Source of the DNA: JABWBP01 sp964522165
GTDB taxonomy: Bacteria > Calditrichota > Calditrichia > RBG-13-44-9 > J075
Assembly: GCA_964522165.1 (NCBI GenBank)
Contig: CAZFVV010000008.1
Location: forward strand, 11,839-75,838
Reading direction: 5' to 3'
DNA: 64,000 bases
Shown here: in pieces, positions 16,194 to 26,267 of the stretch
Position numbering within the stretch: the stretch's first letter is position 1
How the letters are laid out: the number at the start of each line of letters is the position of its first letter
Notes under the pieces: generated by a model
Databases searched by the model: none
What the model saw: the letters and a program-made list of their open reading frames with translations, nothing else
Told to the model about the DNA's origin: nothing
Translations under genes and position numbers: made by a program

Positions 16194-16565
16194 ATGGAAC
16201 TCGGCGCATTTTCAGTTAGTTTGGCGGTGAAGGATATCAAGGCTTCGAAGGCCTTTTACGAGAAGCTCGGTTTTAAGGTCTTCGCCGGGGATATATCGCA
16301 GAATTGGCTGATCCTGAAGAACGGAGAACACGCCATCGGTCTTTTCCAGGGGATGTTCGAGAAAAACATCTTAACCTTCAACCCCGGCTGGAACAGTAAC
16401 GCACAGAAGTTGGATACTTTCACAGACGTGCGCGAACTCCAGCGCAAACTGAAAGCGCAGGGCGTAAAGTTGACGAGCGAGGCGGACGAAACTACGACGG
16501 GCCCCGCCAGTTTTACGCTGCTGGATCCCGACGGCAACCCGATACTTTTTGATCAGCACGTCTGA
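16194..16565 (+). CDS. VOC (glyoxalase/bleomycin resistance) family protein
   Basis: A 123-aa protein with the two beta-alpha-beta-beta-beta modules of the vicinal oxygen chelate fold. It starts MELGAFSVSLAVKDIKASKA and ends LLDPDGNPILFDQH, the usual closing strand of the family. The ATG follows AAAGGAGC. Proteins of this length are often of unknown substrate and can act as isomerases, dioxygenases or drug-binding proteins. It stands alone between the tRNA scar and a convergent S46 peptidase gene. Confidence 0.88.
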   Translation: MELGAFSVSLAVKDIKASKAFYEKLGFKVFAGDISQNWLILKNGEHAIGLFQGMFEKNILTFNPGWNSNAQKLDTFTDVRELQRKLKAQGVKLTSEADETTTGPASFTLLDPDGNPILFDQHV

Positions 16566-16636
16566 TCCCGCGGTCGGGACGAATCGGAAAAGGCGGGTGG
16601 AAAACCAAAATTCTGCCGAACGAACCCATTTTCCCG

Positions 16637-18805
16637 CTACAACCTTCCTTCCAATCCGATCTCTTTAATCAGATAAGCTGCCCCGGAGAACTTTTCGGTA
16701 ACGAAGAGAACATACCGGATATCGACGTTGATCACCCGCTGAAATTCGGGAATGATATAATAATCGCCGATGACGCTCTCGTAAGTCATGTCAAACACAA
16801 TCCCCACAATTTCCCCCCTCGCGTTGAGGGCCGGGGAGCCGGAATTGCCGCCGGTAACGTTGGTGGTGTTCAAAAAGCAGGCCGGCACATCGCCGAGTTC
16901 CGGGGCGGCGTAGTTGCCGAAATCTTTTTCCCGGTGCAGGGTTTTAAGTTTTTCGGGAACGCGGAAGGGGAATTCCCCGGTATCTTTTTCGATCAGGCCT
17001 TTCAGGGTGGTAAACGGCTCGTAATAAACCGCGTCGCGGGGGGTGTATCCTTTTACAGGACCGGAAGTGAAGCGGATGGTGCTGTTGGCGTCCGGCGCCA
17101 ACCGGTTGTTGCGCATCTCCAACATCCCCTTGGTGTAGATTTTTTTCAAATCTTCCAACTTCTGATCCATCATGTGTTTCTTTTCCCGCAGGCCGGCCAT
17201 CTCTTCTTCTAATGCAAAGGCGAAATCGAGCAGCGGATCGTTTAAGGCTTGTAATTCAGCGGGGGTTTTTTCCACCAGGGAGAGGCGGTAGTCGGGGCCG
17301 GTTAACTTTGTATTTTGAAAAGCGGCTTCTGCCCAGGAGGGTATGCCGCCCGGCCGGCTAACAATGGATTTCAGGAATTGGGGCGCTTCGTATTTCGATA
17401 AGTCCGCCAGCTTTTGCAGGCGCAGGATGGTATAAGCTTTATCGACCGCAAGATCATAACTGCGTTCTGCCAATTTAATGGTGTTAATCAATTTAGGGCG
17501 GTTACGCTCCCGGTAGCGCTCTTCCCGTTCCAGGTCCGGTTTTTGGCCTTCCAGGGCCATGCGCACGATCAGGTGGGCCTGGGTTAGCAGGGCAGCGCCG
17601 TACCCATAGGCAGTCAGGCTTGCTATTTCGTTTTCTTTCCAATGAAAATCTTTGTATTCGGAGGCCAGAAAATGGCCAATTTGCTCGATAATGCCGCCGC
17701 AAAGTTGAGCCCGGAATTTATCCTTCTCAACCCACTGTGTAAACTGATGGTCAATTTCCTGCTTTTTATCTACCAGATTCGCCTTTGCGAATCCCTCTAA
17801 TTTCCCGCGGTAATTCTTCAAGCCGTTATACAGCCCCCGGAGAGTGCTGGCGTATTTGATTTCAACCACCTTGCTCTTTTGGCTGGCCGCTTCAAAGAAT
17901 GCGATATACTCCAGGCGGCCTTGAATGCTCTTTTCCAATTTTTCAATATCGAATTGCAGTTCCGGCGCGGAATAATTACGATAAGTTTTTCCCGGGTAGC
18001 CCATAATAAAGGTGAAATCACCGTCTTTTAGACCGGTCTCGGCAATGCGGAAGTACACCTTCGGCCGGTAGGGCACATTCTCCGGGCTGTATTCCACCCC
18101 CACGCCTTCGGGGGAGACATAAGCGCGCAAAAAGGTAAAATCACAGGTATGGCGCGGCCACATCCAGTTGTCGATTTCCCCCCCGAAATTTCCCAAATCC
18201 TGCGGAGGGGCATACACGATGCGAATATCCTTGATCTGTTTGTACACAAAAAGATAGTACTGATTGCCGGCATACATGGAGGCGACCTCGGCGAACAGGT
18301 CCGGCCCCCCGGCTTCAACTTCCCGCACTAACTTATTTTTGGCAAGATCAATGGCGTTATAGCGTTCCAGGGGAGACATGCCCTCTTGCAGCGCGGCAAA
18401 AATCTGCTCGGTTACTTCCCGGTAGCTGAGCAGCACCCCGGCGGTGGAGCCTGGCGCTTGAATTTCTTCCGCGGTGGTTTTTGCAAGAAAACCGTTTTGC
18501 AGGTAATTGTGTTCGGGATCGGAAGCCCGCTGAAGCGCCCCGAATGCCACGTGGTGATTGGTGAAGAGCAGCCCGTTGTCGCTGATAAAACTGGCCGTTC
18601 CCCCGCCCAAATCCACCACCGCGCTCATCAGGCCGCTGCCATCCGGTTTGTAAATATCCGCGGGGTCCATCTCCAGGCCCTCGGCTTGCAGATTCAGCAT
18701 TCTCATTTGATGGGGCATCCACATGCCTTCATCGGCAATTCCTGAAATTTGAACAAGTAAAAGGAAAATCAAAAGAAACAGGTTGAACCATTGATTTTTT
18801 AACAT
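16637..18805 (-). CDS. S46 family dipeptidyl peptidase (DPP7/DPP11-type)
   Basis: A 722-aa secreted serine peptidase. The start at 18805 is preferred over the ORF start at 18853 because a GGAGGATCGC site lies directly before it and a signal peptide follows (LFLLIFLLLVQISGIA). Family motifs are complete: NHHVAFG (catalytic His), GGEIDNWMWPRH (Asp), and TGGNSGSPALN (Ser). S46 enzymes release N-terminal dipeptides in the periplasm of asaccharolytic Bacteroidota and related bacteria. The residue after the FD pair downstream of the Ser (IVFDMTYES) is Met, where DPP7-type enzymes have Gly and DPP11-type have Arg, so substrate preference cannot be assigned. Isolated gene. Confidence 0.92.
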   Translation of the reverse strand: MLKNQWFNLFLLIFLLLVQISGIADEGMWMPHQMRMLNLQAEGLEMDPADIYKPDGSGLMSAVVDLGGGTASFISDNGLLFTNHHVAFGALQRASDPEHNYLQNGFLAKTTAEEIQAPGSTAGVLLSYREVTEQIFAALQEGMSPLERYNAIDLAKNKLVREVEAGGPDLFAEVASMYAGNQYYLFVYKQIKDIRIVYAPPQDLGNFGGEIDNWMWPRHTCDFTFLRAYVSPEGVGVEYSPENVPYRPKVYFRIAETGLKDGDFTFIMGYPGKTYRNYSAPELQFDIEKLEKSIQGRLEYIAFFEAASQKSKVVEIKYASTLRGLYNGLKNYRGKLEGFAKANLVDKKQEIDHQFTQWVEKDKFRAQLCGGIIEQIGHFLASEYKDFHWKENEIASLTAYGYGAALLTQAHLIVRMALEGQKPDLEREERYRERNRPKLINTIKLAERSYDLAVDKAYTILRLQKLADLSKYEAPQFLKSIVSRPGGIPSWAEAAFQNTKLTGPDYRLSLVEKTPAELQALNDPLLDFAFALEEEMAGLREKKHMMDQKLEDLKKIYTKGMLEMRNNRLAPDANSTIRFTSGPVKGYTPRDAVYYEPFTTLKGLIEKDTGEFPFRVPEKLKTLHREKDFGNYAAPELGDVPACFLNTTNVTGGNSGSPALNARGEIVGIVFDMTYESVIGDYYIIPEFQRVINVDIRYVLFVTEKFSGAAYLIKEIGLEGRL

Positions 18806-19104
18806 GCGATCCTCCAACTGGTTTAATGAGATAATACATAATAAGCGCCGCAATCATTCCAAAACATGATTTTCATCAGGCCGAAACATGATTTTCGTCA
18901 ACCATTGGCAGGGTGAAAAAACGGCTGTCGGTGGATGGCTATTACAAAGTAAAGATATACTTTAGCGGAACACTGGGGATGATGGCGGGGAATCAAAGGT
19001 AGAAAGATGATCCCGCTTTGATTCGAAAAGCCGGGAATTTCGACAGGCGTGAATAATACCCTTAATGCGATGAATAAACGATCGGAAGGTCCCTGGGATA
19101 GAAC

Positions 19105-20355
19105 TCAATTTGAATTTCGTGACGGTTTCCGGGTTCTTAATTCATTGAAAATCAGAATTTCTGAATTATATGCGGTTTTGTCTATACCGGTCACCCGGAA
19201 GAGGAGTTCAAAATACTGGGGAGTTCTGTTAAATTTCTCCTGGAATTTTTTCTTCAATTCATTCCGCGTTTCGGGATTTGTCAGATAATTGGCGATTTCC
19301 GGAGCGCCCAGGGAGTGGTAGGAAGCAATAATAAATATAGAATTGCCTACCGGTCCCGGGAGTTTAAGAGCAAGTACCAGGTCTTCATTGGGTCCCGGGG
19401 AATGTAAGCTGGTTTTAAAGGATTGCAGGGAGGCGGTGTCCGAAGGAATGTAATCTATTTTGTGAGGCGAAATCTCAAAACGGAAATGGGAATTGGTCAG
19501 GATGATATGCTTCAGGGTATAGAGTGTTTTGATACTGCCCACAAAAATAATATTGTATTCGTTCAGCATTTGGGGGGTGATGGCGGAGGATTTCCGGAGA
19601 ATGGGCTTTTCATTTACCGAATATAATAGCGACAATACCGGCGGCAAGCTCCAGATGCTGTGATAGGGGAAATAGGGCTCATCCGCCGGTTGAATTCTCC
19701 GGTCCGGATGCCGGGCATTAAAATCCCGCAGGTCTTCGATGGAATTAATCTTCCCGTCGCGGATGGCCAGGAGATTTTCGTAGCTATCGGTGTACTCATT
19801 GAAAAAGAAATGGTCTCCCACGGCGATCAGAATCGGTAAATCAGATTGCAAATAATCTTTCCAGATCGGGTCCGCCTTATCGACGATTTGATATTTTTCC
19901 AAACTATTTTCCAGGCTGCGATTCCGAATCCAGAGATAGACGGCGGCAATCGCCAACAGCGTGAGAATGAGAAGGTATATTTTATTGCGAACGAGATGTT
20001 GAAGAATGTTTCCGGAAGTAAGCGTGTCTTCGGACAGGGGGACAAATTTTACCTCGTAGTGCCCTTTCGGGATTTTTAACCGGTATTTATCAGCTTTCCC
20101 TTCTTTGAGATAATAAATTTCTAACTTTTTCCGCAGTTGGTAAGTATGGGAGCGGACAATGGTATCTTCCGCCGGGTTAAAACTGGCATCTTTTCCGAAA
20201 AATTCAATCGCAATGGTCGCTTCTTTTAATTCTTTTCTCTCTGCCGCCGCATCTACCAAATACTGGAGGTAAGTTTTATAAGTGGTGGATCCGGAAAATT
20301 CATTGCTGCCCAGGATCCTTTCTATACATTCTTTCTGTATGGCGGAATTGTTCAT
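19105..20355 (-). CDS. Membrane-anchored winged-helix transcriptional regulator
   Basis: A 416-aa protein. Residues about 5-105 match the winged-helix module seen in many multidomain regulators: KTYLQYLVDAAAERKELKEA, IVRSHTYQLRKKLEIYY, then KIPKGHYEVKF. One transmembrane helix follows at about 125-144 (LLILTLLAIAAVYLWI). About 270 residues would lie outside the cytoplasm and resemble no domain I recognise. It is divergent from the pectin locus, with a 252-bp AT-rich gap between. It could be a one-component membrane regulator sensing a periplasmic ligand such as oligogalacturonides; that role is inferred from position only. Confidence 0.75.
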   Translation of the reverse strand: MNNSAIQKECIERILGSNEFSGSTTYKTYLQYLVDAAAERKELKEATIAIEFFGKDASFNPAEDTIVRSHTYQLRKKLEIYYLKEGKADKYRLKIPKGHYEVKFVPLSEDTLTSGNILQHLVRNKIYLLILTLLAIAAVYLWIRNRSLENSLEKYQIVDKADPIWKDYLQSDLPILIAVGDHFFFNEYTDSYENLLAIRDGKINSIEDLRDFNARHPDRRIQPADEPYFPYHSIWSLPPVLSLLYSVNEKPILRKSSAITPQMLNEYNIIFVGSIKTLYTLKHIILTNSHFRFEISPHKIDYIPSDTASLQSFKTSLHSPGPNEDLVLALKLPGPVGNSIFIIASYHSLGAPEIANYLTNPETRNELKKKFQEKFNRTPQYFELLFRVTGIDKTAYNSEILIFNELRTRKPSRNSN

Positions 20356-20607
20356 ATTCTAATAACGATTATATTTAAATCGTTGAAATATAGTGAATTC
20401 ACAGTAAACAATCAAAAATTAATTGCAGCTCCATAACAGAAATATCACACCTTGATTTTTACGGTTTATCACAGTTATTAACAGTTAAAAACTTCCATTT
20501 CCGTCTGGTTTCCCTTAACATTTCGGCAGATTAAAAAACCAAAACCGGAGTACCAGGTTTAACTTTGGAAACTTTTTAAGTATCCATGTTCACGAGATGG
20601 TAAAGCT
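20356..20607. promoter_or_regulatory. Divergent AT-rich intergenic region between regulator and pectin locus
   Basis: A 252-bp AT-rich gap between the membrane winged-helix regulator (minus strand) and the GH105 gene (plus strand). It holds several TTAAC/GTTAA-like words and short T-rich tracts but no operator that I can define. It is the likely place for both promoters. Confidence 0.4.
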
Positions 20608-21840
20608 GTGAAAACCCTGATCTTCAACCGCTTGCAATCTTCTATCTTGCTTTCAGGAATTTTCCTTTTGCTAATTTGCAGTTCATGCAAATCATCGAAA
20701 GGGGATTTGCCGGTCGTAACCGAGCCCTGGTCAAGCCGCATGGCCGAATCTGTTATGAAGCGAAACCCGGAACCCTGGATGATCGACTTTCGGGAAACCC
20801 CCAAGTGGGAATATACCCAGGGTTTGGTTTTAAAGGCTATTTTAGATGTTTGGGAAGTCTCCCGAGAAGACCGCTATTTTCAATACGTTTTAGCGTATTA
20901 CGATCAATTTGTGAATGAAGACGGCAGCATTGAGTTATACAATCCGGAAGATTACAATATCGACCGCATCAACCCCGGGAAGCCGCTATTCCGGCTTTAC
21001 AAGGAAACCGGCAATGAGAAATTCAAAAAAGCCATTTTCCTGCTCCGGGAGCAGATGAAAACCCATCCCCGCACCAGCGAAGGCGGCTTCTGGCATAAGA
21101 AAATATACCCCTATCAGATGTGGTTAGACGGGCTGTACATGGCCGCGCCGTTCCTGGCGGAATTCGCGGTGACCTTTGATGAACCGGAATTGTTAGACGA
21201 TGTCGCCAACCAGTTTGTATGGATGGAAAACCATGCCCGCGACGAAAAAACCGGCCTGCTTTATCACGGCTGGGATGAAAGCCGCCGGCAGCGCTGGGCC
21301 AACCCGGAAACCGGGTTGTCTCCGAATTTCTGGGGCCGGAGCATGGGATGGTATGCCATGGGGCTGGCGGATGCCCTGGATTTCTTTCCCCCGGACCACC
21401 CCAGGCGGCCGGAGATTATTGCCATTTTGAGCCGCCTGGCAACTGCAATAACAAACTTTCAGGATAAGGAGACCGGGGTGTGGTACCAGGTTGTTAACCA
21501 GGCCGGGCGGGAAGGCAATTACCCGGAATCCTCGGCAACCGGCATGTTTGTGTACTCATTGGCAAAGGCCGTGAATAAAGGTTACATCGATGAAAAATTC
21601 CTGAAAGTCGCCCAAAAGGGCTATGCCGGCATCCTGGAACAATTCATCGAGACGGACGCCGAAGGGCTGGTCAATATCCACAAAGCGTGCTCGGTAGCGG
21701 GTTTGGGAGGCGATCCTTACCGCGATGGGTCTTACCAGTATTATATCAGCGAACCCATCCGCAGCAACGATCCCAAAGCCGTTGGCCCGTTTATCCTGGC
21801 CAGCCTGGAATTCGAATTACTTCAACAGGAACCTAATTAA
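20608..21840 (+). CDS. GH105/GH88-type unsaturated glucuronyl/rhamnogalacturonyl hydrolase
   Basis: A 410-aa protein with a GTG start and a lipoprotein-type signal (LLLICSSC lipobox region, residues 10-26). The (alpha/alpha)6-barrel signatures of GH105 are present: HGWDESRRQRWANPETG, FWGRSMGWYAMGLADALD, and YPESSATGMFVYSLAKAV. These enzymes remove the 4,5-unsaturated uronic acid from the non-reducing end of lyase products. Here it would act on unsaturated oligogalacturonides or rhamnogalacturonan made by the PL9 and PL1 enzymes of the same locus. It is the first gene of the pectin cluster, 18 bp before GH28. Confidence 0.92.
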   Translation: MKTLIFNRLQSSILLSGIFLLLICSSCKSSKGDLPVVTEPWSSRMAESVMKRNPEPWMIDFRETPKWEYTQGLVLKAILDVWEVSREDRYFQYVLAYYDQFVNEDGSIELYNPEDYNIDRINPGKPLFRLYKETGNEKFKKAIFLLREQMKTHPRTSEGGFWHKKIYPYQMWLDGLYMAAPFLAEFAVTFDEPELLDDVANQFVWMENHARDEKTGLLYHGWDESRRQRWANPETGLSPNFWGRSMGWYAMGLADALDFFPPDHPRRPEIIAILSRLATAITNFQDKETGVWYQVVNQAGREGNYPESSATGMFVYSLAKAVNKGYIDEKFLKVAQKGYAGILEQFIETDAEGLVNIHKACSVAGLGGDPYRDGSYQYYISEPIRSNDPKAVGPFILASLEFELLQQEPN

Positions 21841-21858
21841 TATCAGAGCGAGAGAACT

Positions 21859-23289
21859 GTGAAAAATATCCCCTTTGGAAACCGCAAATTTTTTAAAAAC
21901 CATCTATATTTGCTTTCCTTAGCGCTTTCTTTTGCGGCCCTTTTTTCCTTCTGTAATACTTCAAAATCCGCTCCCGCTACAGGTTGGGATCGCGTTCCTT
22001 TAATACTCAAAGAAATTGTTCCTCCGGAATTTCCGGACCGGGATTTTGACATAACCGCTTACGGGGCGGTGGGCGACGGCAAAACCGACTGCACCGAAGC
22101 CTTCCGGAAAGCGATTGACGCCTGTAATGCCGCGGGCGGCGGGCGGGTAGTGGCGCCGGCGGGTATTTTTTTAACCGGCGCGATTCATCTGAAGAGCAAT
22201 GTGAACCTCCATGTAACCCCAAACGCCACCATCCTGTTCAACCAGGATCCCAAACATTACCTCCCCGTGGTTCTTACCCGCTTTGAAGGGGTGGAATGCC
22301 TGAATTACTCCCCCTTCATTTATGCTTATGAACAGGAAAACATTGCCATTACCGGCAGCGGAACCCTGGATGGGCAGGCAAGCGAGGATAACTGGTGGTC
22401 CTGGAAAGGCCGGAAAGAATACGGATGGGAGCATGGAGAACCCAATGGCGACCACGATACCAAAAGACTTTACCAGATGCCGGAAGACGGCGTCCCGGTG
22501 GAAGAGAGGGTTTTTGGCGAAGGCAGTTATCTGCGCCCCAATTTTATTCAACCCTATAGATGCAAAAACATATTGATTGACAGCGTAAACATCAAACGCT
22601 CCCCGATGTGGGTGATTCACCCGGTGCTCTGCGAAAATGTCACCGTTCGGAATGTCTCAGTTATCAGCCACGGCCCCAACAATGACGGCTGCAATCCGGA
22701 ATCGTCGCGAAATGTCTTGATCCAAAACTGTTACTTCGATACCGGTGATGATTGCATTGCCATCAAGTCAGGCCGGAATGCCGATGGCCGGCGGGTGGAC
22801 GTGGCCAGTGAGAATATCATCATCCGGGGATGCACCATGAAGGATGGGCACGGGGGGGTGGTCATCGGCAGCGAAATGTCCGGAAATGTGCGCAATGTTT
22901 TTGCGGAAGATTGCGTGATGGACAGCCCGAACCTGGACCGGGCGCTGCGCATCAAAACCAATTCCCTGCGCGGGGGGGTGGTGGAGCATATTTACTTACG
23001 CAATATTACCGTTGGAGAGGTAAGCGATGCGGTTATTACCATCAATTTTAACTATAGCGAAGGCGACGTCGGCCAACACACTCCCGTTGTTCGCGACATT
23101 TATGTAAGCAATGTCACCAGCCGCAAAAGCAGGTATGTAATATCTTTGAACGGGTATGAACGTTCCCCGGTTACCAACCTTAATGTTGTTGACTGCCGGT
23201 TTGAGGGGGTGCGGGAGGGGAACAAGCTCCGGCACTACAAGAACCTGAATATGAAAAACGTGTACATTAACGGCCAATTGCAAAATTGA
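21859..23289 (+). CDS. GH28 polygalacturonase
   Basis: A 476-aa protein with a GTG start and a lipoprotein-like signal (LFSFCNTS). The right-handed beta-helix carries the GH28 catalytic set: NNDGCNPES, TGDDCIAIKSGRN, DGHGGVVIGSEMSG and RALRIKTN. It hydrolyses alpha-1,4-galacturonan; exo or endo action cannot be read. The N-terminus has the ITAYGAVGDGKTDCTEAF motif common to the family. It overlaps the frame of the receptor gene that follows. Probably cell-surface or periplasmic. Confidence 0.94.
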   Translation: MKNIPFGNRKFFKNHLYLLSLALSFAALFSFCNTSKSAPATGWDRVPLILKEIVPPEFPDRDFDITAYGAVGDGKTDCTEAFRKAIDACNAAGGGRVVAPAGIFLTGAIHLKSNVNLHVTPNATILFNQDPKHYLPVVLTRFEGVECLNYSPFIYAYEQENIAITGSGTLDGQASEDNWWSWKGRKEYGWEHGEPNGDHDTKRLYQMPEDGVPVEERVFGEGSYLRPNFIQPYRCKNILIDSVNIKRSPMWVIHPVLCENVTVRNVSVISHGPNNDGCNPESSRNVLIQNCYFDTGDDCIAIKSGRNADGRRVDVASENIIIRGCTMKDGHGGVVIGSEMSGNVRNVFAEDCVMDSPNLDRALRIKTNSLRGGVVEHIYLRNITVGEVSDAVITINFNYSEGDVGQHTPVVRDIYVSNVTSRKSRYVISLNGYERSPVTNLNVVDCRFEGVREGNKLRHYKNLNMKNVYINGQLQN

Positions 23290-23306
23290 CTAAAACAGGA
23301 TTGGAT

Positions 23307-26249
23307 ATGGTAAACATGCCTTTACCGCGGTGTGTGAATGAAAGATGGCGCGCTCCTGTCGGCAGGCTACGTTATCTATTGCTGCTTGCCAGGTATACTC
23401 TATTGGTTGCGCTTACGATGTTTATGGGTTTGGGCACGCTCTCCGCTCAAACGGTCGGGAAACTGGCCGGAACTGTGACGGCGGCCGGAACCGCTGAGCC
23501 GCTGGTGGGGGCAAACATAGAAATTGTCGGGGAAAGGATGGGAGCGGCTACCGATATAGATGGTGTATATTACATCTTGAATATTCCCCCGGGGAAATAT
23601 GAGCTTCAGGCGAGCATGATCGGTTTTAAGACGATGAAGGTGCTCGATGTTATTGTAAATGCCGGAAGAACGACCACAATATATTTCAAGCTTGAAGTGG
23701 AGGCAATTGAGGGAGAAGAGGTGGTTGTGGTAGCGGAGCGGCCCGATGTGGAGCGGGATAAGACCTCCACCAGCGCCATTGTGCGCTTCGATGATGTGCA
23801 GATGCTGCCGGGCGTGAGAGATATCGGCGACGTGCTGAACCTCACCGCCGACGTTATTGACGGGCACTTCCGGGGAGGGCGCGAGGGCGAGGAATATTAT
23901 ACCCTGCAAGGGATGGGAATTGTCAATCCGCTGGATAACTCTTCGGCTTTTCTGCCCATTATGAGCGGCGTTGAGGAAGTGGAAGTGATCACCAGCGGAT
24001 TCGGCGCTCAATACGGCAATGCGCAATCCGGGGTGGTGAATATTTCAATGAAAGAGGGAGACCGGCAGGTCTGGAAAACCCGGTTTGAAGCCCGCACGCG
24101 GGCGCCACAGCGTAAGCATTTCGGGCCGAGCGTATTCGATCCGGAAGCGAATGATTACCTGAAACTGCTGCTGCAGGATGAAGTCTGGTTAGAAGGAGAT
24201 CCCAATGCCAGCCAAACACAGCCGTATTATGGAGCGATGGCTTCGGGACTCACGAGCAGTTTTGCGGGAGATACGACTGTGCAGCTTGCCGTGGCGCAAA
24301 TGCTTTGGGAGCAATCCAGAAGAGACTTAGGAAGAATCTACGGCAATGGTGTTGATTATTCCCTGGAAGCTGCGATGGGAGGGCCCATCAATGACAGAAT
24401 GAGAATGTTCCTGGCCTTACGCTCAAACCGGCAAAACCCGGTTTTTCCGACGGAACAATCGGATGCCGAGTATCAAGTGATGGGGAACGTGGTTACGGAT
24501 CTGAGTGACAAAATGGCGCTGCACATCAGCGGCGGATATACGCATCAAAACGATAATTTCTTTTCAAGCTCAAACAGCGTCAGCGGTTATCAACAATGGC
24601 TGTGGGACAGGATTACCAGCATCCGCCAGAGAAAAAGGATCAACACCCAAATCGGGGCGCGCCTCGTCAATACCATCAGTCCCAGCACCTTTTTCGAATT
24701 GAAACTGAACACCCTCTTCACAAACAACACCATCGGCGCTACTCCCGTGCCGGACGTACTTCCCGATTCGGTAGATTTTAACTGGGTGGTCGGTACTATC
24801 TCCTATCCGAATAACAATTCCCCGGACCGCCTCGACTATCAAATCGGGTATGATACGTTCAATAAAGAGAAAACCCGCACCATATCATTCGAGGGCATAT
24901 TTACCAGCCAGGTTACCAATTCTCACTTGCTCAACTCCGGCGTGCAGGTTAACTCTTACCTCATCGATGTAGCGAATTTCTTGAACGTACGATCGAACCG
25001 GGAACTTGAGCACTACACCGCACACCCATTCGAGGCCGCCGCTTATGCTCAGGACAAAATGGAATTTGCCGGCATGATTGCCAATGTAGGGCTGCGCTTC
25101 GACTTATGGTACTCCGGAGCAGATTATTATACCGATCCTTTTACACCCTTTGGGGATCCCGACTCCCTGGGTCGATTCGATCCGTCAAATGGCCAAACGG
25201 AAGAACCGCCCGTTTACACCCGCCTGCAACCGCGGCTGGGTTTTTCATTTCCGGTTTCAGTGAAAACGATTTTTCACCTGAACTACGGCGCTTTCATGCA
25301 GCGCCCGCCGTTTCAATACATCGTTTCAACAAGGGTGGGGCAACTCTTGAACAATCCCATTATTTTGGGGAATCCGCGGCTTGAGCCGGAAACAACCAAC
25401 AGCTATGATATTGGGGTAGTACAGGCGCTGGGAGACGGATTTACCCTGGACGTCAGCGGGTACTACAAGGACGTCAAAAACCTGATCCAACAGGCGGATT
25501 TTATTGATGAAAGAGCCGGTTACCTGGTCAGCTCCTATTTCAATCTTGATTATGCCGATATTCGCGGGTTCAGGGTAACGTTGAGCAAGAGACGAGGGGC
25601 GCTTACCGGTTCCATCAATTACCAATACGGTTACGCAACCGGCAAAAGCGCCACCGCCACCGCCGCTACTCCAATTTTCAACCGTGATACATTAAGCGTT
25701 GTTACAACTGACCTGACAAATGTGCCGACGCGCGATATCCTCTTGGATTTTGACCGCACTCATAATTTGGTTATCACCGCCGGTTATGAAACCCGGCAAG
25801 ATTGGGGGCCGTCCATTTTTGGCTTCAAGTTATTCGGAGACATGAATGCTTCGATATATTCTTTAATCCGCAGCGGCAGGCCCTATACCTCTCCTTCCGA
25901 TATCAGGCTCATTAATGTGGAGCGTGCGCCGATGGAATATAACACCGATTTCAGGCTGTCTAAGGCAGTGCGAAATTTCTTGGGTGTGCACGCGGTTTTC
26001 TACATGGAAGTGTTCAACCTGTTCGATAATAAAACCCTCAATTACGATTATCTCTTCGACAGGCCCACACCCACCAACCCCAACCTTCCCCTGCAATATT
26101 ATGAACAGTATCCTGTTGATGATAAGGAAAATGGCATCCGGTATTGGTGGGACAAGGGAAGGCAGGGACCCTTTAGCGTGGATCAGTCGTTTTTAATTTA
26201 CAGCAATCAGCCGAGGTCTTTCAACTTCGGACTTATCTTCGAGTTTTAG
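23307..26249 (+). CDS. TonB-dependent receptor with carboxypeptidase-regulatory-like N-domain
   Basis: About 980 aa. The start is likely ATG 23307 or 23316 rather than the TTG at 23286. After a signal segment ending in LSAQ comes a carboxypeptidase-regulatory-like beta-sandwich (GKLAGTVTAAGTAEPLVGAN, about 50-135). The plug follows (MSGVEEVEVITSGFGAQYGN) and then a 22-strand-type barrel ending in RSFNFGLIFEF. This is the outer-membrane importer of the locus, expected to bind large oligosaccharides. No SusD-like lipoprotein is encoded next to it, unlike Bacteroides PULs. The gene lies directly behind GH28 and 18 bp before the next secreted protein. Confidence 0.9.
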   Translation: MVNMPLPRCVNERWRAPVGRLRYLLLLARYTLLVALTMFMGLGTLSAQTVGKLAGTVTAAGTAEPLVGANIEIVGERMGAATDIDGVYYILNIPPGKYELQASMIGFKTMKVLDVIVNAGRTTTIYFKLEVEAIEGEEVVVVAERPDVERDKTSTSAIVRFDDVQMLPGVRDIGDVLNLTADVIDGHFRGGREGEEYYTLQGMGIVNPLDNSSAFLPIMSGVEEVEVITSGFGAQYGNAQSGVVNISMKEGDRQVWKTRFEARTRAPQRKHFGPSVFDPEANDYLKLLLQDEVWLEGDPNASQTQPYYGAMASGLTSSFAGDTTVQLAVAQMLWEQSRRDLGRIYGNGVDYSLEAAMGGPINDRMRMFLALRSNRQNPVFPTEQSDAEYQVMGNVVTDLSDKMALHISGGYTHQNDNFFSSSNSVSGYQQWLWDRITSIRQRKRINTQIGARLVNTISPSTFFELKLNTLFTNNTIGATPVPDVLPDSVDFNWVVGTISYPNNNSPDRLDYQIGYDTFNKEKTRTISFEGIFTSQVTNSHLLNSGVQVNSYLIDVANFLNVRSNRELEHYTAHPFEAAAYAQDKMEFAGMIANVGLRFDLWYSGADYYTDPFTPFGDPDSLGRFDPSNGQTEEPPVYTRLQPRLGFSFPVSVKTIFHLNYGAFMQRPPFQYIVSTRVGQLLNNPIILGNPRLEPETTNSYDIGVVQALGDGFTLDVSGYYKDVKNLIQQADFIDERAGYLVSSYFNLDYADIRGFRVTLSKRRGALTGSINYQYGYATGKSATATAATPIFNRDTLSVVTTDLTNVPTRDILLDFDRTHNLVITAGYETRQDWGPSIFGFKLFGDMNASIYSLIRSGRPYTSPSDIRLINVERAPMEYNTDFRLSKAVRNFLGVHAVFYMEVFNLFDNKTLNYDYLFDRPTPTNPNLPLQYYEQYPVDDKENGIRYWWDKGRQGPFSVDQSFLIYSNQPRSFNFGLIFEF

Positions 26250-26267
26250 AACAACGGTGAAAAAGAT

